DNA of 64,000 nucleotides from Paenibacillus_V sp046244365 (GCF_046244365.1 NZ_CP176395.1:1426001-1490000), one strand, 5' to 3'. Positions 1-8,894 are shown, numbered from the stretch's first letter. Numbers and translations are program-made. The notes: a model not told the origin generated them from the sequence alone.

Positions 1-2
1 TG

Positions 3-449
3 ATTCCAGCGGAGACCACGTTCGCTCAAGACAAAAAAACGGAGCGCGTAACCGGCTTTGCCGACGGCTGGCGGCCGACCGACGAATCGCTGCCTATTGA
101 AGGCTACGAAATTCATATGGGCGAAACGCGCTTCACGGAGCCGGTCAACCATCCGTTTCGGGTGGGCCTGGAGCGTGATTCGGACGCCGAACGATCGCTT
201 CATCCGGAAGGCTGCATATCGGAGGACGGCAAGGTATGGGGCACGTATGTCCACGGCATTTTGCATAACGATGCGCTGCGCAGGGATTGGTTGAACCGGC
301 TTCGCGCAGATAGAGGCTGGGAGCCGCTGGTTTGTTCGCTTTTTTACAGGGAGAAGCGCGATATGGCTTTCGACAGGCTGGCGGATCATGTGCGAAGCCA
401 TTTGGATATGCCGCGTATTTATGCGATGATGGCAGAAGGAACGCCGTAG
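3..449 (+). CDS. cobQ: Cobyric acid synthase CobQ, C-terminal part
   Basis: This is the last 148 residues of a protein that begins before the window. CobQ amidates the side chains of adenosylcobyrinic acid diamide, using glutamine, in cobalamin synthesis. What is visible is the end of the class I glutamine amidotransferase domain: GYEIHMG, then GTYVHGILHND, whose histidine is the expected triad partner of the cysteine lying upstream of the window. The open frame runs back to base 3 without a start. The 256 bases after the stop hold no gene that I can support. The PduO-type adenosyltransferase downstream fits a corrinoid theme. Confidence 0.88.
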   Translation: MPAETTFAQDKKTERVTGFADGWRPTDESLPIEGYEIHMGETRFTEPVNHPFRVGLERDSDAERSLHPEGCISEDGKVWGTYVHGILHNDALRRDWLNRLRADRGWEPLVCSLFYREKRDMAFDRLADHVRSHLDMPRIYAMMAEGTP

Positions 450-705
450 ACGAAAAGGAAACGCGAGATCCGAAAGAGCAAGAAACCGAAGAGCGAGCGG
501 CGTTTAGGCAAACTCTCTTAAATGAGCACCAGCAAGCTTTCTGAAGGAAAGCTGCATCGGAAGCATGACCATTCGAAGCAAAAAGCAAGATTCGATGTCG
601 AAGTCGCTTCAGGATAAATCTCGCGATCAAAAGTGACTTTTTAAACGGCTTCTATTCAGGAAGCTTCGCTGGAAGCCGATTATTAACCTTGGGAGGGTGT
701 TGGCT

Positions 706-1272
706 TTGAAAATATATACGAGAACCGGCGATGCCGGCAAAACCGGCATTATTGGCGGCCGTGTGGATAAAGACGACGTTCGGGTGGAGGCCTACGGTAC
801 CGTTGACGAACTGAACTGCTTCGTCGGTCAAGCCATGAGCTTTTTGAACCCCGATACGAACGCCGACCTGCTGGAGGATTTGCTGCAAATTCAGCATGAG
901 CTGTTCGACTGCGGCCACGATTTGGCAATCGCCAAAACCGGGATACGCGAATATAAAGTGTCGGCCGAGATGACGACGAATCTGGAGACGCTGATCGACA
1001 AGTACGACGCGATGACGCCGGACATTACGAAATTTATTTTGCCCGGGGGTACCTCCGCCTCCGCATCGCTGCACGTTTGCCGAACCGTATGCCGCAGAGC
1101 GGAACGCTGTGTCGTGACGCTGGCGCGTACGGGCGATATTAATGAAGACGTCCGCCATTATTTGAACCGGCTGTCCGACTTGTTCTTCACGGTAGCGAGA
1201 ACGGCCAATCATCGCGAAGGTGTCGCTGATGTGAGCTATGCGCGAAGCAGCGACGTGTTTAGGCGGAAATAA
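706..1272 (+). CDS. PduO-type ATP:cob(I)alamin adenosyltransferase
   Basis: The protein transfers the adenosyl group of ATP to cob(I)alamin, making coenzyme B12 in the cytoplasm. It is 188 residues, the normal family length. The N-terminus MKIYTRTGDAGKT is the family's ATP-binding signature, followed by VEAYGTVDELN and, near residue 125, CRTVCRRAERCVV. The TTG at 706 is chosen as start because GGGAGG (691-696) sits nine bases ahead of it and the canonical MKIYTRTGD begins there; a GTG at 697 would touch the Shine-Dalgarno. The stop overlaps the next gene's ATG by one base, so the two are probably translated together. Confidence 0.92.
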   Translation: MKIYTRTGDAGKTGIIGGRVDKDDVRVEAYGTVDELNCFVGQAMSFLNPDTNADLLEDLLQIQHELFDCGHDLAIAKTGIREYKVSAEMTTNLETLIDKYDAMTPDITKFILPGGTSASASLHVCRTVCRRAERCVVTLARTGDINEDVRHYLNRLSDLFFTVARTANHREGVADVSYARSSDVFRRK

Positions 1273-2363
1273 TGGATTATTACGCTCCCTTATCCTACCT
1301 CGTTCCGGCTGAAGATGACGGGGTGCTGCTGCGAACGATTTTGCAAAACCGGCTCCAGGTTTCCCGCAAGCTTCTGTCCCGGCTCAAGCTGACGGAGCGG
1401 GGCATTACCGTGAACGGCGAACGGAAATACATTACGGTTCGCGTTCAAGCGGGAGACCTCGTCGAAGTGAGGATGGAAACGGAAACGTCGGAGGACATTT
1501 TGCCTCAGGCTATCCCGATCGATATCATCCATGAGGACGAACATGTATTGATCGTCAACAAACCGGCCGGTATGATCGTTCATCCGACGCATGGCCATTA
1601 CGTCAACACGCTTGCCAACGCGGTCGTGCATCATTGGAGGGAACGCGGCGAGGACGTCCGGTTTCGGCCGGTCCATAGGCTCGATCAGGAAACGTCCGGG
1701 GTGCTGGCCATCGCCAAAAACCCGTATGTCCATCAGCAAATATCCGAACAAATGCAAGAGAACAGCGTCACGAAGGAATATTTGGCACTTGTACACGGCC
1801 GCTTAGAGCAAGAGGCGGGAACGATCGAGGGTCCGATCGACAGGGATCCGGCCGCTCCTTACTACCGGATTGTGACGCCGGACGGCTATCCGGCTGTAAC
1901 GCATTATTGGACTATGGAACGGTATGCTGCCGCCTCGCTCGTCAGACTGCGCCTCGAAACCGGCCGCACGCATCAAATTCGCGTCCATATGCAGCATATC
2001 GGCCATCCGCTTCTCGGCGATAAAATGTACGGTCCGGGCGCGAGAGAACATGCCATGGAAGCTGCGGCGAACGAAAACGGCGACCCGGCGGCAATGGACA
2101 GCCCGGAAGCTTCCCTAACGCAAACGGGCGAGGCAGGAGTACGCTCGGGCGGCAGATTGGAAGAAGCTGGAGGCAAGTCGAAGGCTGTGTGGACGGACCT
2201 CGGCTCTGAGCTGGGACTTGATCGTCATGCCCTGCATGCGTCGATGCTGGCGTTCGTGCACCCCGGGACGAAGCAGTCTGTCACGTATATCGCGGCGCTT
2301 CCCGCCGATATGCAGGGGGCTGTCGATCAGTTGCAAAACCGTGCGGAAAGCAGGCTGAAATAG
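1272..2363 (+). CDS. RluA-family pseudouridine synthase with an insertion
   Basis: This enzyme isomerises uridine to pseudouridine in rRNA or tRNA. An S4-like N-terminal segment (RLKLTERGITVNG, about residues 37-49) precedes the catalytic domain; HRLDQETSG near residue 135 contains the catalytic Asp, and GRTHQIRVH is the second family motif. It is odd at the C-terminal end. Between LGDKMYG (about residue 248) and LDRHALHA (about 315) lie some 60 residues rich in Ala, Gly, Glu and Ser that family members usually lack; in most proteins these two motifs nearly adjoin. The insertion looks like a flexible loop and leaves the active site intact. The exact RNA target cannot be told from sequence. 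Confidence 0.9.
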   Translation: MDYYAPLSYLVPAEDDGVLLRTILQNRLQVSRKLLSRLKLTERGITVNGERKYITVRVQAGDLVEVRMETETSEDILPQAIPIDIIHEDEHVLIVNKPAGMIVHPTHGHYVNTLANAVVHHWRERGEDVRFRPVHRLDQETSGVLAIAKNPYVHQQISEQMQENSVTKEYLALVHGRLEQEAGTIEGPIDRDPAAPYYRIVTPDGYPAVTHYWTMERYAAASLVRLRLETGRTHQIRVHMQHIGHPLLGDKMYGPGAREHAMEAAANENGDPAAMDSPEASLTQTGEAGVRSGGRLEEAGGKSKAVWTDLGSELGLDRHALHASMLAFVHPGTKQSVTYIAALPADMQGAVDQLQNRAESRLK

Positions 2364-2445
2364 TCGGCCGTACACTTGACATTGGATGACGGATAGCACA
2401 AAATGGATAGAGTTTGAAGGGAACGTAAAGGAGCAGTCAGTCATC

Positions 2446-2805
2446 ATGAAATTGAAAATGTACGGATATCCCAAATGCGGAACATGCCGCGACGCGCTGA
2501 AATGGCTGCAAAATAAAGGTCATGAGGTCGATATGCACGACCTTTTTCAAGAAGCGCCGCCGGTTTCCGTGCTGAGCGATCTGGTCGAGCGCAGCGGACT
2601 GGACGTACAGAAGTTTTTCAATACATCCGGCGAAGTATATAAAGAAATGCAGCTGAAGGACAAAGTGAAGCAAATGCCGCTAGACGAAAAATTGGCGTTG
2701 CTCGCTTCGAACGGAAGGCTGATTAAGCGTCCGATTATCGATGACGGAAAGACCGTGACGGTCGGCTTCAAAGCGGCCGATTACGAGAACGTCTGGAGCC
2801 GGTAA
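2446..2805 (+). CDS. ArsC/Spx-family protein (YffB/MgsR-like)
   Basis: A 119-residue thioredoxin-fold protein with CGTC at residues 10-13, the CxxC seen in Spx and MgsR type regulators; classical glutathione/thioredoxin-dependent arsenate reductases of this superfamily normally have a different arrangement. LIKRPIIDDGKTVTVGF near the end is the conserved family segment. ATG 2446 is preferred over upstream starts because AAAGGAG lies just before it and the fold starts there. Arsenate reduction, thiol-based transcription control and plain oxidoreductase activity are all possible. No ars genes are adjacent, which argues against a dedicated arsenic role. Confidence 0.8.
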   Translation: MKLKMYGYPKCGTCRDALKWLQNKGHEVDMHDLFQEAPPVSVLSDLVERSGLDVQKFFNTSGEVYKEMQLKDKVKQMPLDEKLALLASNGRLIKRPIIDDGKTVTVGFKAADYENVWSR

Positions 2806-2925
2806 TCGGCCGTTTGTCCAAATGTCAGAAAGTGCAGCTCCGCTGATTGTTCCATTTCTCGGCAAACGTCTGGCATCTAAGACGCCGAATGCGTTTATCC
2901 TTGGGGACGGAGTGGAAAGGGTCGA

Positions 2926-4005
2926 TTGAGAAAAGAACGCAATGCAAAAAAGAAGAAGCCCTTTTGGGTGCTTGGTGCCGTAGGCGCCTTTTTTTTGACG
3001 AAAATTAAAACGCTTATGCCGCTTATGAAACTCGGTACCGTCGGCGGAGCGGTTATCAGCATGCTGGTTTCCGTCGGGGCTTACGCTTTGATCGCGCCAT
3101 TCCAACTGGCGGTCGGTTTTGTCATTCTGGTATTGATTCACGAGCTCGGACATGTTTTCGCCGCGCGGCAAAAAGGACTGCCGACCTCGGCGCCGGTCTT
3201 CATCCCGCTGATCGGCGCCATCGTCAATATGAAGCGGCATCCCCGTGACGCGGAAACCGAGGCTTATATTGCAATGGGCGGCCCCGTTCTCGGCAGCGTC
3301 GGCGCGCTCATTGCCCTGTGGATCGGCTGGCAATGGGACATCCCGCTCTTTATAGCGCTGGCGTATATCGGCATTTTGCTCAATTTGCTCAATCTGCTGC
3401 CCATTCAGCCGCTTGACGGCGGGAAAATCGCGATTGCGGTAAGCCGATGGCTTTGGCTGTTCGGCCTCGTTGCGGGCATCGTCGTGATCGTGTGGATGAA
3501 GCTCTACTTTTTGTTTTTGTTGTGGGCGTGGTTCGCTTGGGACTTGTACCGCAAATACATAGCCAGCCGAGGCGGCAAAAAAGGCCATTCCACTTGGGCC
3601 AGCTTCGAGCTGCCTGCCTCCCATATCGAAGAGAACGGCGGCTTCTTGCCGGGAACGGATCATCGGCGGGATCTCGCCTTTACGACATACTCCGAACTGG
3701 ATGGCAAGCAGAAGGTAGTGCTTTACTGGGAGCAGATCGGCTTTCGCGGACTTGTGCCGCTCCCCGAGCAGGGGCTCATCACGCAGGCGTTCGTGCATCG
3801 GGTTGACCGGCGCAAAAAGGACGGCAAGCTAATGCTGGTCATCCGCGTCCAGGTTGATTACGAATCCTATGAGAACGATGCGTACTACGAGGTCCCTGTG
3901 GCGTCGCGGTGGAGATTCGGCTGCGCTTATGCGCTGCTTGCAGGTATTTTGCTGGTGCTTATGTACGTGGTGGCCGGGATCGGCATGCCTCTTGTAAGAG
4001 GGTAG
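2926..4005 (+). CDS. Site-2 protease family zinc metalloprotease (M50)
   Basis: An intramembrane metalloprotease of 359 residues. A basic N-terminus is followed by several hydrophobic segments. HELGH at about residues 71-75 supplies two zinc-binding histidines, and NLLPIQPLDGG near residue 155 supplies the third ligand (the LDG motif). A soluble, charged region (about 210-320) and a last membrane helix follow. Start is TTG at 2926 after a GGAAAGGG stretch. Family members cut membrane-bound anti-sigma factors or signal peptide remnants; the substrate here is unknown. About 120 bases before it carry no gene. Confidence 0.85.
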   Translation: MRKERNAKKKKPFWVLGAVGAFFLTKIKTLMPLMKLGTVGGAVISMLVSVGAYALIAPFQLAVGFVILVLIHELGHVFAARQKGLPTSAPVFIPLIGAIVNMKRHPRDAETEAYIAMGGPVLGSVGALIALWIGWQWDIPLFIALAYIGILLNLLNLLPIQPLDGGKIAIAVSRWLWLFGLVAGIVVIVWMKLYFLFLLWAWFAWDLYRKYIASRGGKKGHSTWASFELPASHIEENGGFLPGTDHRRDLAFTTYSELDGKQKVVLYWEQIGFRGLVPLPEQGLITQAFVHRVDRRKKDGKLMLVIRVQVDYESYENDAYYEVPVASRWRFGCAYALLAGILLVLMYVVAGIGMPLVRG

Positions 4006-4085
4006 ACAGTGGCGAAGCAATGGCAATGGGTATAGCAATGACTAAGACTAAGGTGCGGAAACAATAAAGAACGGGAGTGTAAACG

Positions 4086-5273
4086 ATGAAGGTTGTCGAA
4101 TCGAAGCGTCTGCAGCGGCTGGGCTCGGCCATTTTCTCGGAAATGGCGGGATGGAAGGCCGAGGTGCGGCAGAACGGGATCGACATCATCGATCTTGGCA
4201 TCGGAAGCCCTGACAAGCCGCCGTCGGAAACGATCGTCAGGGCGCTGGAACAAGCGGTGCGAGTAGGCGCTAACTACGGCTATCCGACTTCCGAGGGCAG
4301 CCTCCGTTTCCGCGAGACAGTTGCGCGCTGGTATAAGCACCGATTCTCGGTAGAGCTTGATCCGGAGAGAGAAGTACTGGCGCTGATGGGATCCCAAGAC
4401 GGGCTTTCCCATTTGGCGTTGTCAATTACCGATCCGGGCGACATTGCGCTTGTGCCGGATCCGGGCTATCCGATCTACGCCGCGAGCCTTGTCATTGCGG
4501 GAGTTACCCCGTATATGATGCCGCTGCGCGCGGAGAACGGCTTTTTGCCTAAGCTGGAAGACATTCCTGCGGAGGTAGCGCAGCGCGCGAGGTTTATGAT
4601 GCTGAATTACCCCGGCAATCCGTTGTCGGCTGTTGCGGATCGCGCATTTTTCGAGCGTGCTGTAGCCTTTGCTCGTAAAAACGACATTCTGATCGTACAT
4701 GATTCGGCTTATTCCGAAATGGCGTTCGACGGCTATGTGCCCGAAAGCATTTTGCAGGTCGATGGGGCGAATGAAGTCGCAGTCGAATTCCATTCGCTTT
4801 CGAAGGCGTTCAATATGGCCGGCTGCCGCCTTGCGTTCATGGTGGGCCACCCCGAGGCGGTCGGGGCGCTGCGTACGCTCAAGTCGCAGATTGACTATGG
4901 CGTTTTTCTGGCGGTACAGGAAGCTGGCATTGTCGCGTTAGAAGAAGATATGCGTGCACCGGATGTCGAGTCGAAATCGAAAGTGTACGAGCGCCGCCGG
5001 GATATCGTGATCGAGGGCTTGCGCGAGTACGGCTGGGACATTCCGAAGCCTAAAGCGACCATGTTCATATGGGCGCCCATTCCCGAAGGATGGACGTCTC
5101 GACAAATTTCCCGGGAAATCCTGTATAAAACGGGCGTAGTCGTCATTCCGGGCGACGCGTTCGGCGCCGAAGGTGAAGGGTACGTGCGCATCGCGCTCGT
5201 GCAGGATGAAGAGAAGCTCCGCGAGGCGGTGCGGCGGATCGGGACGTTTTTGCAGGGAAGAAGAAGCCGATAG
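4086..5273 (+). CDS. PLP-dependent aminotransferase (LL-diaminopimelate/aspartate type)
   Basis: A class I/II fold-type I aminotransferase of 395 residues. DLGIGSPDKPPS near the N-terminus, NYPGNPLSA near residue 178, HDSAYSEM near 205 and SLSKAFNMAGCR near 240 (the lysine that forms the PLP Schiff base) mark the active site; YVRIAL near the end includes the carboxylate-binding arginine. The family includes LL-diaminopimelate aminotransferase and broad-specificity enzymes, and sequence alone does not decide the substrate. It ends in a strong terminator that contains its own stop codon, so it is the last gene of its unit. Confidence 0.88.
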   Translation: MKVVESKRLQRLGSAIFSEMAGWKAEVRQNGIDIIDLGIGSPDKPPSETIVRALEQAVRVGANYGYPTSEGSLRFRETVARWYKHRFSVELDPEREVLALMGSQDGLSHLALSITDPGDIALVPDPGYPIYAASLVIAGVTPYMMPLRAENGFLPKLEDIPAEVAQRARFMMLNYPGNPLSAVADRAFFERAVAFARKNDILIVHDSAYSEMAFDGYVPESILQVDGANEVAVEFHSLSKAFNMAGCRLAFMVGHPEAVGALRTLKSQIDYGVFLAVQEAGIVALEEDMRAPDVESKSKVYERRRDIVIEGLREYGWDIPKPKATMFIWAPIPEGWTSRQISREILYKTGVVVIPGDAFGAEGEGYVRIALVQDEEKLREAVRRIGTFLQGRRSR

Positions 5274-5302
5274 CGAAGTCAGTCGCTACCGGCTTCTTTT
5301 TT
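5262..5302 (+). terminator. Rho-independent terminator
   Basis: AGAAGCCGATAGCGA (5262-5276) pairs with TCGCTACCGGCTTCT (5283-5297) around a six-base loop, followed by a T run. The aminotransferase stop codon (5271-5273) lies within the stem. Confidence 0.85.
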
Positions 5303-5384
5303 GTTTTGGACAAACTCGCGCGTGCGACTTTCCGCGTGGGGAGTAGTGGACTTGGGGAGGGCGAGTTCAGGTAAGCCATTCGAC

Positions 5385-5550
5385 GCTCCGAGAGGTAACA
5401 TTAACTTTAAGCTGATTCGTGAGCCAAAGGGCAGTCCTGAGAGGTACAAGTGGAGCGAGTTTGGTTCATGAGTTGGAAGCTCTGAGAGGTAACAATAATG
5501 GAAGTTGATTCGTGAGCCCAGAGGTAATCCTGAGAGGTAACCATAGAACT
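5385..5550. repeat. Two degenerate tandem units around GAGAGGTAAC
   Basis: The block contains the phrases GAGAGGTAAC, TGATTCGTGAGCC and CCTGAGAGGTA in the same order twice, with the second unit shorter than the first (first unit about 5385-5478, second about 5479-5550). No open frame with a ribosome site is present. Function unknown. It lies just beyond a terminator and next to the palindrome cluster that follows. Confidence 0.6.
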
Positions 5551-5587
5551 AAAGAAGCACCTAAACTACAAACTGGCTCTGAGCGGA

Positions 5588-5796
5588 AATAGTGAATCTA
5601 CGTTCACTATTAGTGAACCAAAGTTCACTAACTCCCTGTCCCAAGAACAAAAAAGAAGAAGTAGTGAATCTACGTTCACTATTAGTGAACGTGAAGGTCC
5701 AAATAGTACCATATGGTTCACTAAAGGTGGAAAAGGCTCACATTTGCACCGGAATAGTGAACTTAAGTTCACTACTAATGAATCTAAGTTCACTAA
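5588..5796. repeat. Cluster of GTTCACTA / TAGTGAAC palindromes
   Basis: A 29-base sequence occurs twice without change, at 5590-5618 and 5662-5690. It is made of TAGTGAA and TTCACTA half-sites facing each other. Further half-sites occur at 5714-5723 and 5754-5795, where TAGTGAACTTAAGTTCACTA is a perfect 20-base palindrome. Between the 5305 terminator tail and the phosphotransferase end at 5918 nothing else is seen, so about 600 bases are non-coding. It could be an operator array, a small structured RNA or an intergenic repeat family. Confidence 0.7.
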
Positions 5797-5917
5797 ACTC
5801 AAACAGCTGGTTTTGAGAGAGAGAACATGCATCTCGCACATTGTTAGGTAGAGTATACAAGGCAGAGCTCGGAGGAGCGACGTGGGCCGCTTAACCAATT
5901 TAATCCTCAAGCCCGCT

Positions 5918-6832
5918 TTAACGCTTGTACCACACCGGTATGTGGCTTTCGAAGCATCGATGATCGTCAAGCACCGTGCGAATGCGGGCCATCATCGAAT
6001 AGAGCTGCGCCGGCACCACCTGGAGCGTCCATATAATCGTTCCGAACATGATTAGTGCCGAGTATAGCGCATACAGCTTCCAAAATGTCTCCGGAACATC
6101 CCCGCCAAAATATCCGTCGATTTGCCCGATCGAGAACGGAATGCTGATCTCGCGACTGAAATACGCGATTTTCAGAAAATCGTGATAAGGGTCACCCCAG
6201 TCGTAGCGGTTGAAGTCGATCGCAGCCGCATAAGCGCCGTCACGAACGAGCAGATTGCCGGGGTGAAAATCATCATGCTGAAACCGGTTCGGGCGTCCTT
6301 ACATCAGCGGCAAATGCGCCTCGATAAAGGCAAGAATCGCAGCCTCCTCCGGCAGCCTGACCCCGCAGCTTCGATAATCCGCCAATTGGCGGTTGTACTT
6401 GGCAATCCTGTGCGTTGACCAAGCCTCCATTTCCGCCGGGGCTTCCACCTCGTGCATCATAAGAAGTTCGCGCCCGGCTTCCACGCCTACGCGGTACTGT
6501 TCGTTATCCGTCATAAGCGGCAGTCTTTCGGAAGCATCCTCGCCCTCGACAAAGCGTAAAACCATGTAGCATAAATCAAGCGCCTCGACCGTACCGAAGG
6601 CAATCGGCTCCGAGGTGCGGACACCGAGCCCATGAATGCGGCCTACCGCTTCAAATTCCCGGCGTTTGCGTTCGGCCTGTGTGAAAGGCGCAGTGCGAAG
6701 CACGTTAACCGGCCTGTCGCCGCCCTCGTAAACGAGATATTTCCCGTCGAAGGAAAACCCTTTTTGAATCTTGGAAATCTCCCGTGCCCCCCGCAAAACA
6801 GGAATATGCTTCAGAACATCGGCTAGAAGCAT
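5918..6832 (-). pseudogene. Aminoglycoside-phosphotransferase-family kinase, broken by one stop codon
   Basis: Read on the minus strand this is a 304-codon frame of normal family length with one in-frame TAA at 6299-6301, after 177 codons. The frame is intact on both sides: before it the kinase N-lobe, after it QHDDFHPGNLLV (catalytic loop, with the catalytic Asp and the metal-binding Asn) and IDFNRYDWGDPYHDF (the metal-binding Asp segment). The catalytic half lies wholly after the stop, so the 177-residue product should be inactive. The ATG at 6832 is preceded by a purine-rich AGAGGAGCG. A single base change would explain it. Readthrough or a sequencing error cannot be excluded. Confidence 0.8.
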
Positions 6833-7019
6833 CTTATCGCTCCTCTCAAATCAGTTTTCCTGTTGGACTATATTCTATCACATGGGTTCCGCCAGACAGG
6901 AACTATTCGGGAGAGAGTCAACGCGAGCTTCCCGACACCGTTAGTCTACCGTTGTTTCTAGCGGCCACGTACCCTTTTCTATCAACCTTCATAGAACGAT
7001 AGAGAAAGGGGGGATTCCG

Positions 7020-7229
7020 ATGTCCAATAGAAATGAGTTCTGCAAATGGATCGGCAAGCCGGTAGGCGTTGCATTGGTGAACGGACAAGGCGTTGCGGGC
7101 GTATTGTGCGATATCCGGAACGGCGAGATATTTCTGCTTCAGTTTCTGAACGGCACCCAGTTCGCGACTTTCCATTTTCCGCTGAGACGAGTGCGCACGA
7201 TTACGCGGTTCCCGAGCTGCAACCGTTAA
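7020..7229 (+). CDS. Small hypothetical protein, 69 aa
   Basis: A short gene with a strong ribosome site (AAAGGGGGG, then ATG at 7020). The product begins MSNRNEFCKWIGKPVGVAL and is a compact, mostly beta-looking protein with several Phe and Val residues; it has no membrane helix or signal peptide. It is followed at once by a terminator, so it is probably its own unit. I do not recognise the family. The context (between a kinase and methionine aminopeptidase) says nothing about its role. Confidence 0.65.
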   Translation: MSNRNEFCKWIGKPVGVALVNGQGVAGVLCDIRNGEIFLLQFLNGTQFATFHFPLRRVRTITRFPSCNR

Positions 7230-7255
7230 CGGAAGGAAGATTCATCATAAGAAGG

Positions 7256-7290
7256 AGCAGCCCGGCGTTTACAGCCAGCTGCTTTTTTTT
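7256..7290 (+). terminator. Rho-independent terminator
   Basis: AGCAGC (7256-7261) pairs with GCTGCT (7278-7283), with an inner GGC/GCC pair, followed by eight T. It closes the 69-residue gene. Confidence 0.7.
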
Positions 7291-7396
7291 TGCCATGGCA
7301 GGAGCCTCCGCTCATCATTTTGCCTTTTCGGTATAAGTGTAATAACATGGGACTTAAACACACGTTCCCGTGATTTTATGAAAACGGAGGTTCCCT

Positions 7397-8155
7397 ATGA
7401 CCATCGACTCCCCTAAAGATATCGAGGGCTTGAAACGGATCGGCTACATTGTGGCTTTGACGATCGAGGAAATGAAAAAGCATGCGAAACCCGGCATGAC
7501 GACGAAGGAATTGGACGCGATCGGCGACGAGGTGCTGAGCAAGCACGGAGCGACGGCGGCGCCGCGTAAGCTGTATAAGTTTCCGGGAGCTACTTGCATC
7601 AGCTTGAACCATGAGGTGGCGCATGGAATCCCGGGCAAACGCAAGCTGAAGGGCGGCGATCTGATCAATATCGACGTTTCGGCCGAGCTGGACGGCTATT
7701 ATGCGGACAGCGGACACTCCTTTCAAATCCCCCCGTATGTGGACCGGATCGTCAAGCTTTGCGACGACACGCACCGGACGATGATGCAGGTCATTTCCCA
7801 GCTGAGAGCAGGCGTCAAACTGAATCAGGTCGGCAGAATCATTCAGGCCGAAGCGCGTAAGGGCGGCTACCGCGTCATTCAAAATCTGTGCAGTCACGGC
7901 ATCGGCCGAGCTTTGCATGAAGAGCCCGATCAAATTTTGCCCGTATTCGATCCGAATGACCGCAGAGTTTTGAAGGAAGGACAGGTGCTGACGATCGAGC
8001 CTTTCCTATCGACAGGCGCTCATTTTGCCGTAGAACAGCCGGATGGCTGGACGCTTTCCGTACCGGACCGCAGTTTTGCCGCGCAGCACGAGCATACGAT
8101 CATCATCACCAAAAAAGAGCCGATCATCGTCACTACGACGGCGGCCGGGTTTTAA
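7397..8155 (+). CDS. map: Methionine aminopeptidase, type I
   Basis: The enzyme removes the initiator methionine from new proteins. It has 252 residues, the usual type I length without an extra N-terminal domain. The metal site is complete: SLNHEVAHGIPG (His), DVSAELDGYYADSGHSF (two Asp), SHGIGRALHEEP (His), LTIEPF (Glu) and the late QHEHTIIIT (Glu). The start ATG follows AACGGAGGT. It stands outside the ribosomal-protein operon, as second map copies often do in Bacillales, so it may be an accessory copy. Confidence 0.92.
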   Translation: MTIDSPKDIEGLKRIGYIVALTIEEMKKHAKPGMTTKELDAIGDEVLSKHGATAAPRKLYKFPGATCISLNHEVAHGIPGKRKLKGGDLINIDVSAELDGYYADSGHSFQIPPYVDRIVKLCDDTHRTMMQVISQLRAGVKLNQVGRIIQAEARKGGYRVIQNLCSHGIGRALHEEPDQILPVFDPNDRRVLKEGQVLTIEPFLSTGAHFAVEQPDGWTLSVPDRSFAAQHEHTIIITKKEPIIVTTTAAGF

Positions 8156-8226
8156 TCTTCTAACGAGCGCCTTGCTAGCCCCGGCTGGCAGGGCACTTCT
8201 TTTCCCAGTAAGCCGGATGGCCGGAT

Positions 8227-8237
8227 TATGCTATAAT
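8227..8237 (+). promoter_or_regulatory. Extended -10 promoter before the exonuclease
   Basis: TATGCTATAAT holds a perfect TATAAT (8232-8237) preceded by the TGn extension. No good -35 lies at 17 bases, as is common for extended -10 promoters. The start codon is about 35 bases downstream. Confidence 0.65.
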
Positions 8238-8270
8238 AGAGCCAAATTGACTTTTTGGGAGTTGGAAGAA

Positions 8271-8894
8271 TTGCAATCGAGCGCACCGCAAAGCGTCATG
8301 CTTGTCGACGGAATGGCTCTGCTGTTCCGGGCTTACTATGCGTCCGCTTATAGCGGCTATATTAAAAAAACGAGTACCGGCGTGCCGACGAATGCCGTTT
8401 ACGGCTTCGTCAAGTATTTTTGGGACGCCGTCGAGAAATTCCGGCCCAGCCATGTGGTCTGCTGCTGGGATATGGGAAGCAAGACGTTTCGCACCGAAAT
8501 GTTCGGCGACTACAAAGGAAACCGCGACGAAGCGCCGGAGGATCTCATTCCCCAGTTCAGTCTGGTGAAGGAAGTGACGGAAAGTCTCGGCGTACCGAAC
8601 GTCGGCCTTGCCGGTTACGAGGCGGACGACTGCATCGGAACGCTTGCCCGTACATACAGCGAGCATTCGCGGGTACTGATTTTGACCGGCGATCACGATA
8701 TGCTGCAGCTTGTGGACGATAACACGGATGTTATTATTATGAAAAAAGGCCAAGGCAACTACCAGGTGTACACCCCGGAGACGCTTTTGGAGGAAAAAGG
8801 GCTGAGCGCGCAGCAAATCGTCGATCTAAAGGGACTGACCGGCGATACGGCGGGGAACAGGAATGAATTGAGAAATTTTAAATATGCATCCTAA
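8271..8894 (+). pseudogene. Host 5'-3' exonuclease (YpcP-like), truncated by the element
   Basis: GC-rich host gene for a single-domain flap/5' nuclease of the Pol I N-terminal type. Start TTG 8271 follows a GGGAG/GGAAG stretch and the promoter above. Seen: VDGMALLFRAYYA, CCWDMGSKTFR, DYKGNRDEAPED, GYEADDCIGTLA and LTGDHDMLQL, all with metal-binding acids. After LKGLTGDTA (residue 194, base 8852) the family should go on with DNxPGVxGIGxKTA. Instead 13 unrelated residues and a TAA follow in AT-rich DNA. The helix-three-turn-helix DNA-binding part is lost, so the product should not work. A full homologue lies at 17446-18315, at the far end of the inserted element. Confidence 0.88.

Noticed and set aside
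450..705. Cobalamin riboswitch before the adenosyltransferase
   Set aside because: No B12-box or the expected folded core could be recognised by eye; a covariance-model search would decide.
2680..3798. Long minus-strand open frame (372 codons)
   Set aside because: It lies antisense to the site-2 protease, which has clear HELGH and LDG motifs; the frame is a by-product of GC-rich codons.
5588..5796. Possible CRISPR array
   Set aside because: Only one unit is repeated exactly, spacers are not uniform, the units are dense palindromes and no cas genes occur in the window.
5566..5970. Minus-strand open frame of 134 codons rich in SLLVNLDSL-like repeats
   Set aside because: The repetition comes from the DNA palindromes themselves; there is no ribosome site, and it overlaps the end of the phosphotransferase pseudogene on the same strand.
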